Origin: Rhodospirillum rubrum ATCC 11170
Lineage (GTDB): Bacteria; Pseudomonadota; Alphaproteobacteria; Rhodospirillales; Rhodospirillaceae
Length of the DNA stretch: 64,000 nucleotides
Reading direction: 5' to 3'
Assembly: GCF_000013085.1 (NCBI RefSeq)
Contig: NC_007643.1
Span: 753,001-817,000, forward strand
Shown here in pieces: positions 1 through 8,872 of the stretch (position 1 is its first letter; the number at the start of each line of letters is the position of its first letter). Under the pieces are notes generated by a model, which saw only the letters and a program-made list of their open reading frames with translations, was not told where the DNA came from and did no database searches. Both the position numbers and the translations under genes were made by a program.

Positions 1-501
1 CATCAGGCCGAGGTTCTGAAGGGCGAGGTCGCCGAATTCCTGCAAGGTATTCGCCTTGGCGATGGCGAGGACCACGCCCTGGTCACCTGGAGCGACGATC
101 TGGCGACCGGTGACGCCCATGTCGACGAGGATCACCGGAAATTGATGGCCCTGGTTAATTCGGTCTATGGCCATGTCAAACAGGGCGAGGCCGGGGCGGC
201 CCTCGAAGCGTCCTTCGGCGAGTTGAAGCGCTATTCGATCGAGCATTTCGCCGAAGAGGAAGCCTTCATGGCGACGGTGAATTTCCCCCAGGCCGAGACC
301 CATCGCCGTCAGCACCAGCATTTCCTGGGACGCAGCGACGCCTTGTTCGAGGCCTATCGCCGGGGCGCCGATACGGCGGCGGTTGAACTGATGGGCCTGC
401 TTGGCAGTTGGTGGGAGACCCATATCCGCATCTATGACACCGAACTGGCCCATTTCGTGCGCCGCCGGCAGGCCACTCCCACCCTGCGCCGCAGCGCCTG
501 A
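1..501 (+). CDS. Methyl-accepting chemotaxis protein C-terminus fused to bacteriohemerythrin (5' end missing)
   Basis: The reading frame is open from base 1. The first 25 or so codons read as the tail of an MCP signalling domain (EVAEFLQGIR). A hemerythrin domain follows and fills the rest. Its iron ligands are visible in order: H-x4-H in HVDEDHRKL, H-x3-E in HFAEEE, H-x3-H in HRRQHQHF, and H-x4-D in HIRIYD. Proteins of this design are cytoplasmic or membrane chemoreceptors in which a non-haem di-iron site binds oxygen and changes CheA signalling. An oxygen-sensing role here is inferred from the family. The N-terminal sensor and most of the methylation/signalling domain lie outside the window. 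An internal TTG at 142 could start a shorter protein, but it would cut off the first iron ligand, so the fusion reading is preferred. Confidence 0.85.
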   Translation, partial: HQAEVLKGEVAEFLQGIRLGDGEDHALVTWSDDLATGDAHVDEDHRKLMALVNSVYGHVKQGEAGAALEASFGELKRYSIEHFAEEEAFMATVNFPQAETHRRQHQHFLGRSDALFEAYRRGADTAAVELMGLLGSWWETHIRIYDTELAHFVRRRQATPTLRRSA

Positions 502-513
502 TCCCGGCCCGGG

Positions 514-1143
514 TCAGCGCGACTGGCGGCCGGCCCGGGCGCGGAGTTTGAGATAAGCCAGGGAGGTCATCACCGCGTCTTCGAAGGCGTCATGGTTGTG
601 AAGGGGGGGGATGTCGAGGGCTTCGAGGATGGTGGCGAAGCGCAGATCGACGGTGCCGGTATAAAGCTCCTCCCGCCCCCGGGTGCGCCAGTCGTAGAAC
701 ATCTCCGACACCTCGATGCGCGGGTTGGGCAGGCCGATGCCCAGCCAGGGCCGCACCAGACGGTCGATGAGGGCGACATCGAATTCCAGGTAATAGCCGA
801 TCAGGGGGCGTGAGCCGGCGAAACGCAAGAAGCGGGCGACCGCCTCGCGCGGGGCCAGGCCGCGTTCGACGTCCTGCTCGCGCAGATGGTGGATGCAGAC
901 CGCGTCGCGGCGGATCGGTCGGCTGGGTTTGACCACCAGATCAAGCTTCTGGCTGGTCAGAACCCGATTGCCGCGCACCCGCACGGCGGCCAGGGTGATG
1001 ATGTCGTCGTTGTGGCGGTCAAGGCCGGTGGTTTCGCAATCGACGCTGACTACCTCGCCCTCGGGGGCGGGGTGGAAGAGGAAATCATAGGCAGGGTCCT
1101 TGAGACGGCGGCGGGCGAGGGCGCGGCGCAATCGGCTGAGCAT
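514..1143 (-). CDS. DnaQ-like DEDDh 3'-5' exonuclease
   Basis: This 209-residue protein has the three exonuclease motifs of the DEDDh superfamily: SVDCETTGLD near residues 33-42 (Exo I), GYYLEFDVALID near 115-126 (Exo II), and HNHDAFEDA near 182-190 (Exo III, with the general-base histidine). The family removes nucleotides from 3' ends and includes DNA polymerase III epsilon and RNase T-like enzymes. This stand-alone form lacks polymerase-binding or BRCT regions. It lies 11 bp downstream of the cNMP/CBS/DUF294 gene on the same strand. That pairing recurs next to actP in proteobacteria and suggests co-transcription. The substrate (DNA or RNA) cannot be decided from sequence. Confidence 0.88.
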   Translation of the reverse strand: MLSRLRRALARRRLKDPAYDFLFHPAPEGEVVSVDCETTGLDRHNDDIITLAAVRVRGNRVLTSQKLDLVVKPSRPIRRDAVCIHHLREQDVERGLAPREAVARFLRFAGSRPLIGYYLEFDVALIDRLVRPWLGIGLPNPRIEVSEMFYDWRTRGREELYTGTVDLRFATILEALDIPPLHNHDAFEDAVMTSLAYLKLRARAGRQSR

Positions 1144-1154
1144 GGCGGCGTCCC

Positions 1155-2969
1155 TTAAAACGACTCAAGATGGAAATGGTGGGTCAGCAGGGCCTTGAAG
1201 CGTTTGACGATCAGCAGGGCGTCACGCAGCGCCGTATGCTGGGAGCGGGTCAGGCTGCCGGCGCGGATCAGGGTGTCGGCCACCGCTCCGTCCTGGGGCG
1301 AGCGGCCAAGGCGGGCCTCGAGCCGCAGGGCCATCAGCGCCTGCAGGGCTTCGACCAGATCGGTGGCGACGCCGTCGTCGAGCGCGCCAAGGCCGCGCAG
1401 GGCTTCGATGCGGTCGAAGGTGCTGGTCTCGGTGATGGCGTGTTCCAGGGCCAGGGCCCGCACCCCGTGAACGATCGGGAAGATGCCGCCCTTTTTGACA
1501 TCAAGGCCGCCGCCGGCCGATCCATGGTCGATCAGCAACTGATGGAAGAAGCCAAGCGGGGTGTCGAAGGCGAGGATCGGCCGGGCGAACAGGCTGAGGA
1601 AGGCGCTGTTGCCGCGCAGGCGGGCAAAGAGCAGGGTTTTGAGGCGGGCGAGCATGGCGCCATCGCCGGCCACCGCCTCGGCATCGATGAAGGCGGCCAG
1701 ATTGAGAAAACCGATCTCGCTGGGGCTGGTGATCCAGCCATAGACATCGTCGCGCAGGGCGCTTTCGCTTTTCGCCCAGGCCGGATTGGACACCATCATG
1801 CCGCCGGGACACGGCGGATAGCCAAAGGTCAGCATCGCCTCGGTGAACCGGTTGCACAGCCCGCGCAAGCTTTCGGGATCGATGCCATCCTTGATGATCA
1901 GGGCGTTGTCCTGGTCGGTCTTGGCCAGTTGTTCGCCCCGCCCCTCCGATCCCATGACCACCAGACAGCAGCTTTGGGCGATTTCGGGATCGGCGATCAG
2001 GGAGAACAGCTTGCGCTGGAGTTTGCGCGACAGATCCGAAACCATGCGCGCCACGTCGCGCAGGCGCACCCCCGATCCGCCCATCCCCTGGATCAGCGGA
2101 TCGAGGGCCTGGGCGGCGAGGGCCAGATCGTCCAGGGTGTCGGCGCGGTCGATGCGCAGCGCCACCAGATGGGCGTGGCTGGACATATAGCCCAGCAGAT
2201 CGATCATTTCGAGCACGCCGATCACCGCGCCGTCGCGGCGCACCGGCAAGCGGCGGATGCCGTGGCGGGTCATCAGCACCTGGGCATTGAACAGGAAGTC
2301 ATCGACATCGACAAAGACGGTGTCAAAGGTGGCGCAGGCCTCGACCGGGGTGCTCAGGGGTTGCTCGCGGATGATCGCCCATTCCCGCAGGTCCGATCCC
2401 GACAGCACCCCCACCCGGCCGTCGGCGCCGGTGACCAGCAGGCTGGTCGCCCGATGCCGCTTCATCAGCAAGGCGGCGTCGCGCAGGCCCAGCGTGCCGG
2501 ACACGAAAATCGGCGGGTGGAGATAGGCCTCGCCAACCTTGGCCACCATGAACCCGGCGACCCCGCGCAGATGCCGGGTTTGGGCGTGGCTGGCCAGACG
2601 ATCGCCAAGCGAGGTGGCGAAGAAGCGCTCAAAGGCGGCGTTGCTCCGGCAGAGATCCAAAACCAACTGGCGCGGGATGACATGGGCGATGGTTTCCTCC
2701 TGGGCCTCGCAGATCAGCGCTGGCGTGCCGTGGATCAGGGCCAGGGCGCCGACGCAATCGCCCGCGCCATGCACGGTCAGCAGGTCATCACCCTCGCGTT
2801 CGGCGACCAGCCCCTTCATCACCACGAAAAGCGCATCCCCCGGCCGGTCCGGTCCGGTCAGGCGCTCGCCGGCGGTGAAATAGGCGATATCGGCGCCGCC
2901 TTGCAGTTTGTCGCGCTCGGCGGGGGCGAGAAGATCGAAGGGCGAGATGGTGAAATCGAAGGTTCCCAT
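1155..2969 (-). CDS. cNMP-binding/CBS-pair/DUF294 putative nucleotidyltransferase
   Basis: The 604-residue protein has four parts. An N-terminal cyclic-nucleotide-binding fold spans about residues 10-130. A CBS pair spans about 150-270. A DUF294 nucleotidyltransferase core follows, with GSEGRGEQLAKTDQDNALI near 340-358, the G-S and D-x-D pattern of the GlnD/MNT-type active site. A DUF294_C substrate-binding domain occupies the last 150 residues. The architecture suggests a cytoplasmic enzyme that transfers a nucleotide to a partner under cNMP and adenylate control. The partner is unknown. It sits between actP and a DnaQ-like exonuclease on one strand. This conserved neighbourhood hints at a link to acetate uptake. 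A hairpin and T-run between actP and this gene imply some independent transcription. Confidence 0.85.
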   Translation of the reverse strand: MGTFDFTISPFDLLAPAERDKLQGGADIAYFTAGERLTGPDRPGDALFVVMKGLVAEREGDDLLTVHGAGDCVGALALIHGTPALICEAQEETIAHVIPRQLVLDLCRSNAAFERFFATSLGDRLASHAQTRHLRGVAGFMVAKVGEAYLHPPIFVSGTLGLRDAALLMKRHRATSLLVTGADGRVGVLSGSDLREWAIIREQPLSTPVEACATFDTVFVDVDDFLFNAQVLMTRHGIRRLPVRRDGAVIGVLEMIDLLGYMSSHAHLVALRIDRADTLDDLALAAQALDPLIQGMGGSGVRLRDVARMVSDLSRKLQRKLFSLIADPEIAQSCCLVVMGSEGRGEQLAKTDQDNALIIKDGIDPESLRGLCNRFTEAMLTFGYPPCPGGMMVSNPAWAKSESALRDDVYGWITSPSEIGFLNLAAFIDAEAVAGDGAMLARLKTLLFARLRGNSAFLSLFARPILAFDTPLGFFHQLLIDHGSAGGGLDVKKGGIFPIVHGVRALALEHAITETSTFDRIEALRGLGALDDGVATDLVEALQALMALRLEARLGRSPQDGAVADTLIRAGSLTRSQHTALRDALLIVKRFKALLTHHFHLESF

Positions 2970-3009
2970 GGTGTGTTCCCCTCGGCGGGTCGCGGCGCCG
3001 GCCGCTCTT

Positions 3010-3045
3010 GAAGAAAACCCCCCGGCGCGTCCTGGCGTCGGGGGG
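3010..3045 (-). terminator. Likely Rho-independent terminator after actP
   Basis: On the minus strand an 11-bp G/C hairpin (arms at 3035-3045 and 3018-3028, one mismatch, 6-nt loop) is followed directly by TTTTCTT. It lies about 90 bp beyond the actP stop. A second, longer hairpin at 3091-3102/3112-3123 lies between it and actP but has no T-run. Confidence 0.6.
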
Positions 3046-3134
3046 CTGAAACAGCAGGTATCGTTGGATCGGGGATCCTTTTTTCGGGGGGCGGCCGCCC
3101 TTCGGCTTGGGAAGGGCGGCCGCCGCGCCGCGGT

Positions 3135-4814
3135 TTAGTGGTCGGCCGCGCCTTCGGCGCCCAGGCCGGTCTGCGAGCGCACGTATTGATCTTCGAAGGC
3201 GATGGCTTCCGACCGGCTGCCCATCGACGAGTCGGCCTTGGACACCAGCCACGTCACCAGGAAGGCCAGCGGCATCGAGAAGATCGCCGGGTTGGAATAG
3301 GGGAAGATCGCTTCGGGGTGGCCGAGCACGGTCTTCCAGATCGGCGGACCAAGGATCACCAGCACCGTGGCGCTGATCAGCCCGGCGAAGCCGCCAATGA
3401 AAGCGCCCCGCGTGGTCAGGCCTTTCCAGAACATCGACATGAACAGGATCGGGAAGTTGGCCGAGGCGGCGATGGCGAAGGCCAATCCGACCATGAAGGC
3501 GATGTTCTGGCTTTCAAAGGCGATGCCAAGAAGGATGGCGACGACGCCCAGGCCGACGGTGGTGATCTTGGAGACGCGGATTTCGTCGCGTTCCGAGACC
3601 CGGCCCTTGCGCCAGACCGAGGCGTAAAGGTCGTGGGACACCGCCGAGGCGCCCGACAGGGTCAGCCCCGACACCACGGCCAGGATGGTGGCGAAGGCCA
3701 CGGCCGAAATGAAGCCGAGGAAGATGTTGCCGCCCACGGCATGGGCGAGATGGATGGCCGCCATGTTGGATCCGCCGGCGATACCCTTGCCGTCGGCCGC
3801 CATGAATTCGGGCTGGTTCAGCACCATGACGATGGCGCCGAAGCCGATGATGAAGGTCAGGATATAGAAGTAGCCGATGAAGCCGGTGGCATAGAACACC
3901 GATTTACGGGCTTCCTTGGCGTCGGACACCGTGAAGAAGCGCATCAGGATGTGGGGAAGGCCGGCGGTGCCGAACATCAGGGCGATACCCAGCGAAATGG
4001 CGTCGATCGGATCGGACACCAAACCGCCCGGGGCCATCAACAGGGTCTTCTTGGCGTGGACCTCGACGGCCTTGGCGAACAGGGCCTCGGGCGAGAAGCC
4101 GAAAGACACCAAAACCATGATGGCCATGAACGAGGCGCCCGAGAGCAGCAGCACGGCCTTGATGATCTGCACCCAGGTGGTGGCCAGCATGCCGCCGAAC
4201 ATCACATAGGAGACCATCAGCACACCGACCAGCACCACGGCGGTGGAGTAATCCAGGCCGAACAGCAGTTCGATCAGCTTGCCGGCGCCGACCATCTGGG
4301 CGATCAGGTACAAGATGACCACGACCAGCGTGCCCGAAGCCGCCATCGAGCGGATCGGTCCCTGGCCCAAGCGGAACGAGGCGACGTCGGCGAAGGTGTA
4401 TTTGCCAAGGTTGCGCAGGCGTTCGGCCACCAGGAACATGATCACCGGCCAGCCCACCAGGAAGCCGATCGAATAGATCAGCCCGTCGAAGCCCGAGGTG
4501 AACACCAGACCGGCGATGCCGAGGAACGAGGCCGCCGACATGTAGTCGCCGGCGATGGCGAGGCCGTTCTGGAAGCCGGTGATGCCGCCGCCGGCGGCAT
4601 AGAAGTCTTTGGCCGATTTGGTGCGGCGCGCCGCCCAATAGGTGATGAAAAGCGTGCCGATGACGAAAGCCACGAACATGGCGATGGCGGTTACGTTCAC
4701 CGCCTGCTTTTCCACCGGGCCTTCCACGGCGGGCGCGGCGAGGGCGAGGGCCGGAAAGGCGAGAGGGGCAAGAAAGGCGGCGGCCGCCGCTCGGGAATGG
4801 CGCAAACGATCCAT
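3135..4814 (-). CDS. actP: Cation/acetate symporter ActP (SSS family)
   Basis: The protein has about 559 residues with a cleavable-looking signal peptide (to about residue 27) and around 13 hydrophobic segments. It belongs to the sodium:solute symporter family and resembles E. coli ActP, the inner-membrane permease for acetate and other short-chain monocarboxylates. The region [20 protein letters not shown] near residues 70-90 is a family signature. The DUF485 gene ends immediately upstream (TAA followed by GTG then ATG). I use the ATG; the GTG one codon earlier is possible. The DUF485-actP pair is the conserved yjcH-actP operon, although no acetyl-CoA synthetase gene is adjacent here. Confidence 0.93.
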   Translation of the reverse strand: MDRLRHSRAAAAAFLAPLAFPALALAAPAVEGPVEKQAVNVTAIAMFVAFVIGTLFITYWAARRTKSAKDFYAAGGGITGFQNGLAIAGDYMSAASFLGIAGLVFTSGFDGLIYSIGFLVGWPVIMFLVAERLRNLGKYTFADVASFRLGQGPIRSMAASGTLVVVILYLIAQMVGAGKLIELLFGLDYSTAVVLVGVLMVSYVMFGGMLATTWVQIIKAVLLLSGASFMAIMVLVSFGFSPEALFAKAVEVHAKKTLLMAPGGLVSDPIDAISLGIALMFGTAGLPHILMRFFTVSDAKEARKSVFYATGFIGYFYILTFIIGFGAIVMVLNQPEFMAADGKGIAGGSNMAAIHLAHAVGGNIFLGFISAVAFATILAVVSGLTLSGASAVSHDLYASVWRKGRVSERDEIRVSKITTVGLGVVAILLGIAFESQNIAFMVGLAFAIAASANFPILFMSMFWKGLTTRGAFIGGFAGLISATVLVILGPPIWKTVLGHPEAIFPYSNPAIFSMPLAFLVTWLVSKADSSMGSRSEAIAFEDQYVRSQTGLGAEGAADH

Positions 4815-4817
4815 CAC

Positions 4818-5126
4818 TTATTTCGACTCCTCGACAATTTGGCGGGTCAATTCGTCGAACTCGCTATTGGCCCGGCGCACATAGATGCCGGTCAGCAGGA
4901 AAGCCGAGAGGATGACGCCAAGGCCGATGGGAATGCCAATCGTGGTGACCGATCCGCTGCTCAGCGGGGTCCCCAACCACGTCGGCCAGAAGGCGACGAC
5001 CACGACGAAGCCGTAGTAGATCACCAGCATGATGATGGCGAGGCTCCAGGCGAAGCGGCCGCGCTTCGCACAAAGCTCATGGAATTTCGGATTCGCGCGA
5101 ACCCGGTCATAGACGTTCCGAGACAA
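4818..5126 (-). CDS. DUF485 small membrane protein, ActP partner (YjcH-like)
   Basis: The 102-residue protein has two transmembrane segments (about residues 27-48 and 62-84) flanked by charged ends, matching the DUF485/YjcH family. These proteins are almost always encoded directly before a cation/acetate symporter and are thought to assist it in the inner membrane; the exact role is not established. The start is TTG at 5124-5126, supported by a strong GGGAGG ribosome-binding site 6-8 bases upstream. The stop codon touches the actP start region, so the genes are translationally coupled. Confidence 0.88.
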   Translation of the reverse strand: MSRNVYDRVRANPKFHELCAKRGRFAWSLAIIMLVIYYGFVVVVAFWPTWLGTPLSSGSVTTIGIPIGLGVILSAFLLTGIYVRRANSEFDELTRQIVEESK

Positions 5127-5540
5127 ATCACCCTCCCGCAGATTTCTGCCTGACTAAATTACTAGACTCTGATCCGACTACCGGGGCGCTCCGCGGCCGG
5201 CTTGAAAAACCGGCTTCTTCAGGACGTGCGATAGTTTGCGCCAGCGGTATGGCTGGTATGCGATATGACGATACCTTACGCGTACGGAAACGCCAGCGGA
5301 ATCGTTTTTTTGAAGAAATTTCCCCTATAGAGGGAAATGACCTAGCAAAACAGATAGCTAGCCGGGAGAGGGGAGGTCCCCTTCGTGACGAAACGCCATG
5401 ATTTGAGGCGTTTGCATGAAACGCCGCCGCTCCCCTGGCGGGCTCCGTCTCCGCCCATGAAAAAAGGGACGCCCGGACTGGGGCATCCCTTTTTCATGAC
5501 AAGAAACAAGACGCGGAAGGGGGGTGTTCCCCCTTTTCGG
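5127..5540. other. 414-bp intergenic region: actP operon promoter side and terminator
   Basis: No convincing gene is present. The right end carries the terminator at 5457-5497. Near 5391-5413 there is a 7-bp hairpin (AAACGCC/GGCGTTT). The part next to the DUF485 start (5160-5330) must hold the leftward promoter of the actP operon, but I could not assign -35/-10 boxes. Confidence 0.5.
5457..5497 (-). terminator. Bidirectional Rho-independent terminator
   Basis: Long arms ATGAAAAAAGGGACGCCC (5457-5474) and GGGGCATCCCTTTTTCAT (5480-5497) pair almost completely. Each arm carries an A-run on one strand and a T-run on the other, so the hairpin ends in U-rich RNA in either direction. It lies 44 bp beyond the stop of the leftward glycine-zipper gene. 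Confidence 0.75.
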
Positions 5541-5927
5541 CTACTCGAGAACGTTGTAGCCGCGTCGGCTCATACAGGTGTTGATGATGCGCTTTTGCTC
5601 ATAGGCGGCATTGCCGCCGGCGCCGGCGCCACCGCCGACGCCGCCGATCGCCGCGCCCATCGCCGCGCCCGTGCCCGGCGATCCGACGATCATGCCCGTC
5701 GCCGCGCCCAGCGCCGCGCCCAGGGCGCCACCGCCCAGGGTGCCGACGGCGGCGTCACCGGCCCAGCCGCGATCTTCGGCATAGGACTGGCATTCGGCCA
5801 GATCGCGTTCGTATTCGGCCTGGGTTTTGTTCGATGTCCGATAATCGATCACGGGGGTATGCGAGGCGCAGGCGGCGAGCAGTGACAGCACCGCGGCGGT
5901 GCCCAGCAGGCGAATGGAAGTTTGCAT
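5541..5927 (-). CDS. Glycine-zipper outer-membrane lipoprotein-like protein
   Basis: The 128-residue precursor has a short signal sequence ending in the lipobox LLAAC (Cys about residue 20), so a lipidated envelope protein is predicted. Residues 55-110 are a glycine-zipper stretch with repeated GxxxG spacing (GALGAALGAATG, GAAMGAAIGG), able to form a tight helical hairpin in a membrane, as in YMGG/Gly-zipper_2 proteins. Two cysteines, in LAECQSY and NTCMSRRGY, could form a disulphide. This family is common in proteobacterial envelopes and has no assigned biochemical role. It stands alone, with its own terminator downstream. Confidence 0.8.
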   Translation of the reverse strand: MQTSIRLLGTAAVLSLLAACASHTPVIDYRTSNKTQAEYERDLAECQSYAEDRGWAGDAAVGTLGGGALGAALGAATGMIVGSPGTGAAMGAAIGGVGGGAGAGGNAAYEQKRIINTCMSRRGYNVLE

Positions 5928-6148
5928 TGAGGAAGATCCCTCTCTCGACTCTTTGGAAAACGAAACGGTCCCGGGGGACGCCTCGGACAGACCGGCGATT
6001 GGCTTCTACCTGCGGTCCGTCCCTCTGCCTGTCAACCTCTCCCCTTTCGGGGGACGTGATGGGAAAGACGTAGGGTGAAGGGCAATCCTGACGGCGGATT
6101 GGGACGTTTTGATGGTGGGATGGTCCGCCGATCGCCACCTTTTCGGAG

Positions 6149-8065
6149 TTAGCCGGTCATGGTGCGCAGCCAGCGCAGAATCGGTCCTTCGGAGGCGGCC
6201 AGGGTGGTCTGGCCGGGGGCGGCGGGCGGCGGGGCGAGGGCGGCCGTGGTCGCCCGGCCGGTCGCTTCCGGGGCGGGGGTGGTCCGGACCGGGATAACGT
6301 GGGGCGCCGTGGTCAGACCGGGCATCTGGCCGCTGATCTCGGTCAGGTGACGGGTGGGATCGAAGCTTTCCACCACCGCCAGCACCGAATAGGTGGTGGT
6401 GCCCAGGGGCGGGACGGCGGGCAGCGGCTTGGTCGCGTCGATGCCGGGCAAGCTTTCATCGGGAAGGGTCTCGCGGGCCTGGGTCGTGGCCTCGGCGGTG
6501 ACGAGGGGCGCGTCGTCGGGTTTGTCCGCGGCGTCGGCGAGCATCAGATCGGCCAGCATATCGGGATGGGGCAGGCTGCCCGAGGGGGCGGCCTGATGGG
6601 CGAGGGCGTCCTCGCCCAGGGAGTCGCTGATCGGGGTCGCCGATCCCGGCGGCAGGTCGGCGGCGGCCAGGGCGGCGAAAACCCGGGCGGCGCTATGGGC
6701 CATGTCGGCGGTGGCCATCTCGCGGCGCAAGCCGGCGCGCTCGGTCGCCACCAGAACCCGCGTCGCCAGGGCGCGGTCCTCCTCGCTGGGAAAGGCGCTG
6801 GCCATCAGGGTCGTTCCGGGCGCCGGAGTGCCCCGGCTGGCGGCGACCGACCGGTCGACGGTCGTGCTCGCGACCAGCCGCTCGACGGTCGTGCTCGCGA
6901 CCAACCGCTCGGCGGCCGGGGTCACCTGATCGCTGCGGGCTCCGGCGACCGTGCGATCGCTTTGAGCCGCCTGGGCACGGGCGAGGGCGGCGGAACGGGC
7001 GGCGGCGGAAACCCGATAGGCCGACCCGACCGGCGCGGCGGGCGGCGCGGCGGGCGGCGCGGGCGAAGGAACCGTCGCCTCGGCGACCAGGATCTCGGCC
7101 GGCGGCGTCGGTGGCGTCGGCGCGACGGGCTGGCGGCTCATATCCTCGGCCAGTGGCTTGAAGACCATCGGCCTTGGCGGAGTGGCCTCGGCGATTTGGC
7201 GCGTCCGCCCGATATCCTCGGCCGCCGGGGACGCCGGTTTGGTCTCGAGGGGAAGGGGGGCGCCGAGAACCGCCGAGGCGGTGGCGGTCTCGCCGGCCAT
7301 GTCTTCGGCGAGGGTCGCGACCTGGAATCCCTCGGGCTTGGCCTCGGGGGCCAGCGGAACCTTGCCGCTCATCGCCGCCGCCGTCGCCGCCCCGGCGAAG
7401 CGCCGCATCGAGCTGTCGATGCCGTGACCGACGATCGCATAGATTTCCGTTAACGGCCGGGCCCGGCCATCGGCGGCATAGAAGGTGTCGGGATTGGTCC
7501 GCGCCGCCTTGGGCAGCACCTCGGCCCCGGTCGCATTGGGCTGGCTGTCCATCGCCCGCAGGAACTCGATGGCGCCGCCGGGTCCGAAGAAATGCGACAA
7601 ATAGAGATCGGTATCGGTCACCGGCCGCCCCAGGGCCCCCGCCAGCAGGCGGCGGTTGTCGCTGGCGTATTCCGCCGCCATCGCCGCCGAGGTGTCGGGA
7701 TCGTGGCGAAGGGCTAGGATCTGCTTGCGCACCTCGGGGCTGTCCACGTCATAGCGGCCGCTTGGCGTGCGGATGATATGCGCCGCCAGATCGCCTAGGC
7801 CATAGTCGGCGCCGTGGAGCTTGACCTGCTCCAGCCAGGTTTGATGGGTGAACTGGTACAGGCCCTGGGCCGAGCTTGACGCATTGCTGGCATCGGCCTG
7901 GAAGTTGCTTTCACGCCGGGCCTTGGCCAGCATGAAGGCGAAACTGACCCCGGTCTTCTGGCTGGCGGAATGGATGCTCGACAAGATATTGCGCTCGATG
8001 GCCGATCCACCCAGGCGCACCGTTCCCGCGAGCTGTATAATGGTTCTGGATAGGTCATCGGTCAT
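6149..8065 (-). CDS. Lytic transglycosylase SLT-domain protein with long disordered Ala/Pro-rich tail
   Basis: Residues 1-220 form a transglycosylase-like domain with the catalytic glutamate in AKARRESNFQ (about residue 49) and the helper motif SAQGLYQFTHQTW. Such enzymes cleave the MurNAc-GlcNAc bond of peptidoglycan with anhydro-sugar formation. About 400 residues of low-complexity Ala/Pro/Thr sequence follow, without a recognisable fold. They include a tandem 9-residue duplication (RLVASTTVE, RLVASTTVD), visible in DNA as a 27-bp repeat near 6850-6905. No signal peptide is evident, so export would need another route, or the protein may function with a flagellar or secretion apparatus. The start ATG at 8065 is the only plausible one before the domain. 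Confidence 0.8.
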   Translation of the reverse strand: MTDDLSRTIIQLAGTVRLGGSAIERNILSSIHSASQKTGVSFAFMLAKARRESNFQADASNASSSAQGLYQFTHQTWLEQVKLHGADYGLGDLAAHIIRTPSGRYDVDSPEVRKQILALRHDPDTSAAMAAEYASDNRRLLAGALGRPVTDTDLYLSHFFGPGGAIEFLRAMDSQPNATGAEVLPKAARTNPDTFYAADGRARPLTEIYAIVGHGIDSSMRRFAGAATAAAMSGKVPLAPEAKPEGFQVATLAEDMAGETATASAVLGAPLPLETKPASPAAEDIGRTRQIAEATPPRPMVFKPLAEDMSRQPVAPTPPTPPAEILVAEATVPSPAPPAAPPAAPVGSAYRVSAAARSAALARAQAAQSDRTVAGARSDQVTPAAERLVASTTVERLVASTTVDRSVAASRGTPAPGTTLMASAFPSEEDRALATRVLVATERAGLRREMATADMAHSAARVFAALAAADLPPGSATPISDSLGEDALAHQAAPSGSLPHPDMLADLMLADAADKPDDAPLVTAEATTQARETLPDESLPGIDATKPLPAVPPLGTTTYSVLAVVESFDPTRHLTEISGQMPGLTTAPHVIPVRTTPAPEATGRATTAALAPPPAAPGQTTLAASEGPILRWLRTMTG

Positions 8066-8138
8066 GCTGACGCCCTGTTTCCATTTGCCGAAAAGGGGGG
8101 GAGGGGTGGATCGTGTCGCATCCCCGGTCCCGTCCAGG

Positions 8139-8735
8139 CTACGCCCAAAAAGATGGAGTAATCGTTAAGCCTCCCTCGCCGCCGGCGCCGTCATCGTCCA
8201 GGTCGAGGACGCGCAGGGCGACGGCGCGCGAGAAGCCGTGACGGGCGAGGGCGGCCAAATCCTTGCGGTGGTTGGCCGGGCGGCTGGCCGGATCAAGGCG
8301 GAAGGGGCCCAGGCGCCGGCGCCGGCAATAGGCCAGGGCCGCCTCGTGTTCGGGGTCCTCGCTGTGTTCAAGGACTTCGGCCAGGGCGGCGTCGATGGCC
8401 TCAGTGCCGACTCCCCGGGCGGTCAGGGCGCGGCGGATCAGCCCGGGCGGATCGCCGCGACGGAACAGGGCCCGGGCCTTGCCCTCGGCGAAAACCCGGT
8501 CATCAAGCAATCCCGAGGCCTGGAGGCGGGTCAGCACCGCCTCGACCCAGGTGGCGGCTTGCGCGCGATCGGTGTCATGGGCGCGGACCGAGCGCTCGAC
8601 CCGGCGCATCAGCACCCGGCGTAGACCTTCCGTGCTGGCGGGAAAACGCTCCAGATAGAACAGGGCGATGCGTTCGAGACGGGCCGGAGTGACCGGTTTG
8701 GCGACGGGACGGCCTTGCGAATAGTCTGTAGCCAA
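8139..8735 (-). CDS. recX: Regulatory protein RecX
   Basis: The 198-residue protein matches RecX, a small helical-repeat protein that binds in the groove of the RecA filament and inhibits its recombinase and co-protease activities. Typical features are the ALFYLERFPAS N-terminal helix, the LLDDRVFAEGKARALFRRG motif in the middle, and a basic C-terminal repeat ending in an acidic tail. The start is TTG at 8733-8735 with GGAGA upstream. Here recX is not next to recA; it lies alone between an SLT gene and a divergent ABC permease. Confidence 0.85.
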   Translation of the reverse strand: MATDYSQGRPVAKPVTPARLERIALFYLERFPASTEGLRRVLMRRVERSVRAHDTDRAQAATWVEAVLTRLQASGLLDDRVFAEGKARALFRRGDPPGLIRRALTARGVGTEAIDAALAEVLEHSEDPEHEAALAYCRRRRLGPFRLDPASRPANHRKDLAALARHGFSRAVALRVLDLDDDGAGGEGGLTITPSFWA

Positions 8736-8872
8736 AAAGGTGTCTCCCTTGCTTTTCGCCGCCGCGCCCCCTAATGGAAGGGTCGCGATCGGCGCGATGG
8801 CGCCAGGGGCCGGTTTTCAGCCCGGCCGGCGGTCCCGCCAAATCCAAGCCGCAATAAGAAGGAACGATCCCC

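Noticed and set aside
1170-3011. Long open frame (613 codons) opposite the DUF294 gene
   Set aside because: It is the antisense shadow of a high-GC gene; its translation is Gly/Gln/His/Ala-rich without a family match, while the minus frame has clear CBS and DUF294 domains.
3138-5153. 671-codon frame opposite actP and DUF485
   Set aside because: His/Asp/Gly/Gln-rich composition typical of complement frames; it spans two recognised genes and their junction.
6840-6910. Short tandem repeat as a CRISPR-like array
   Set aside because: It is a two-unit 27-bp duplication inside a coding sequence, without spacers.
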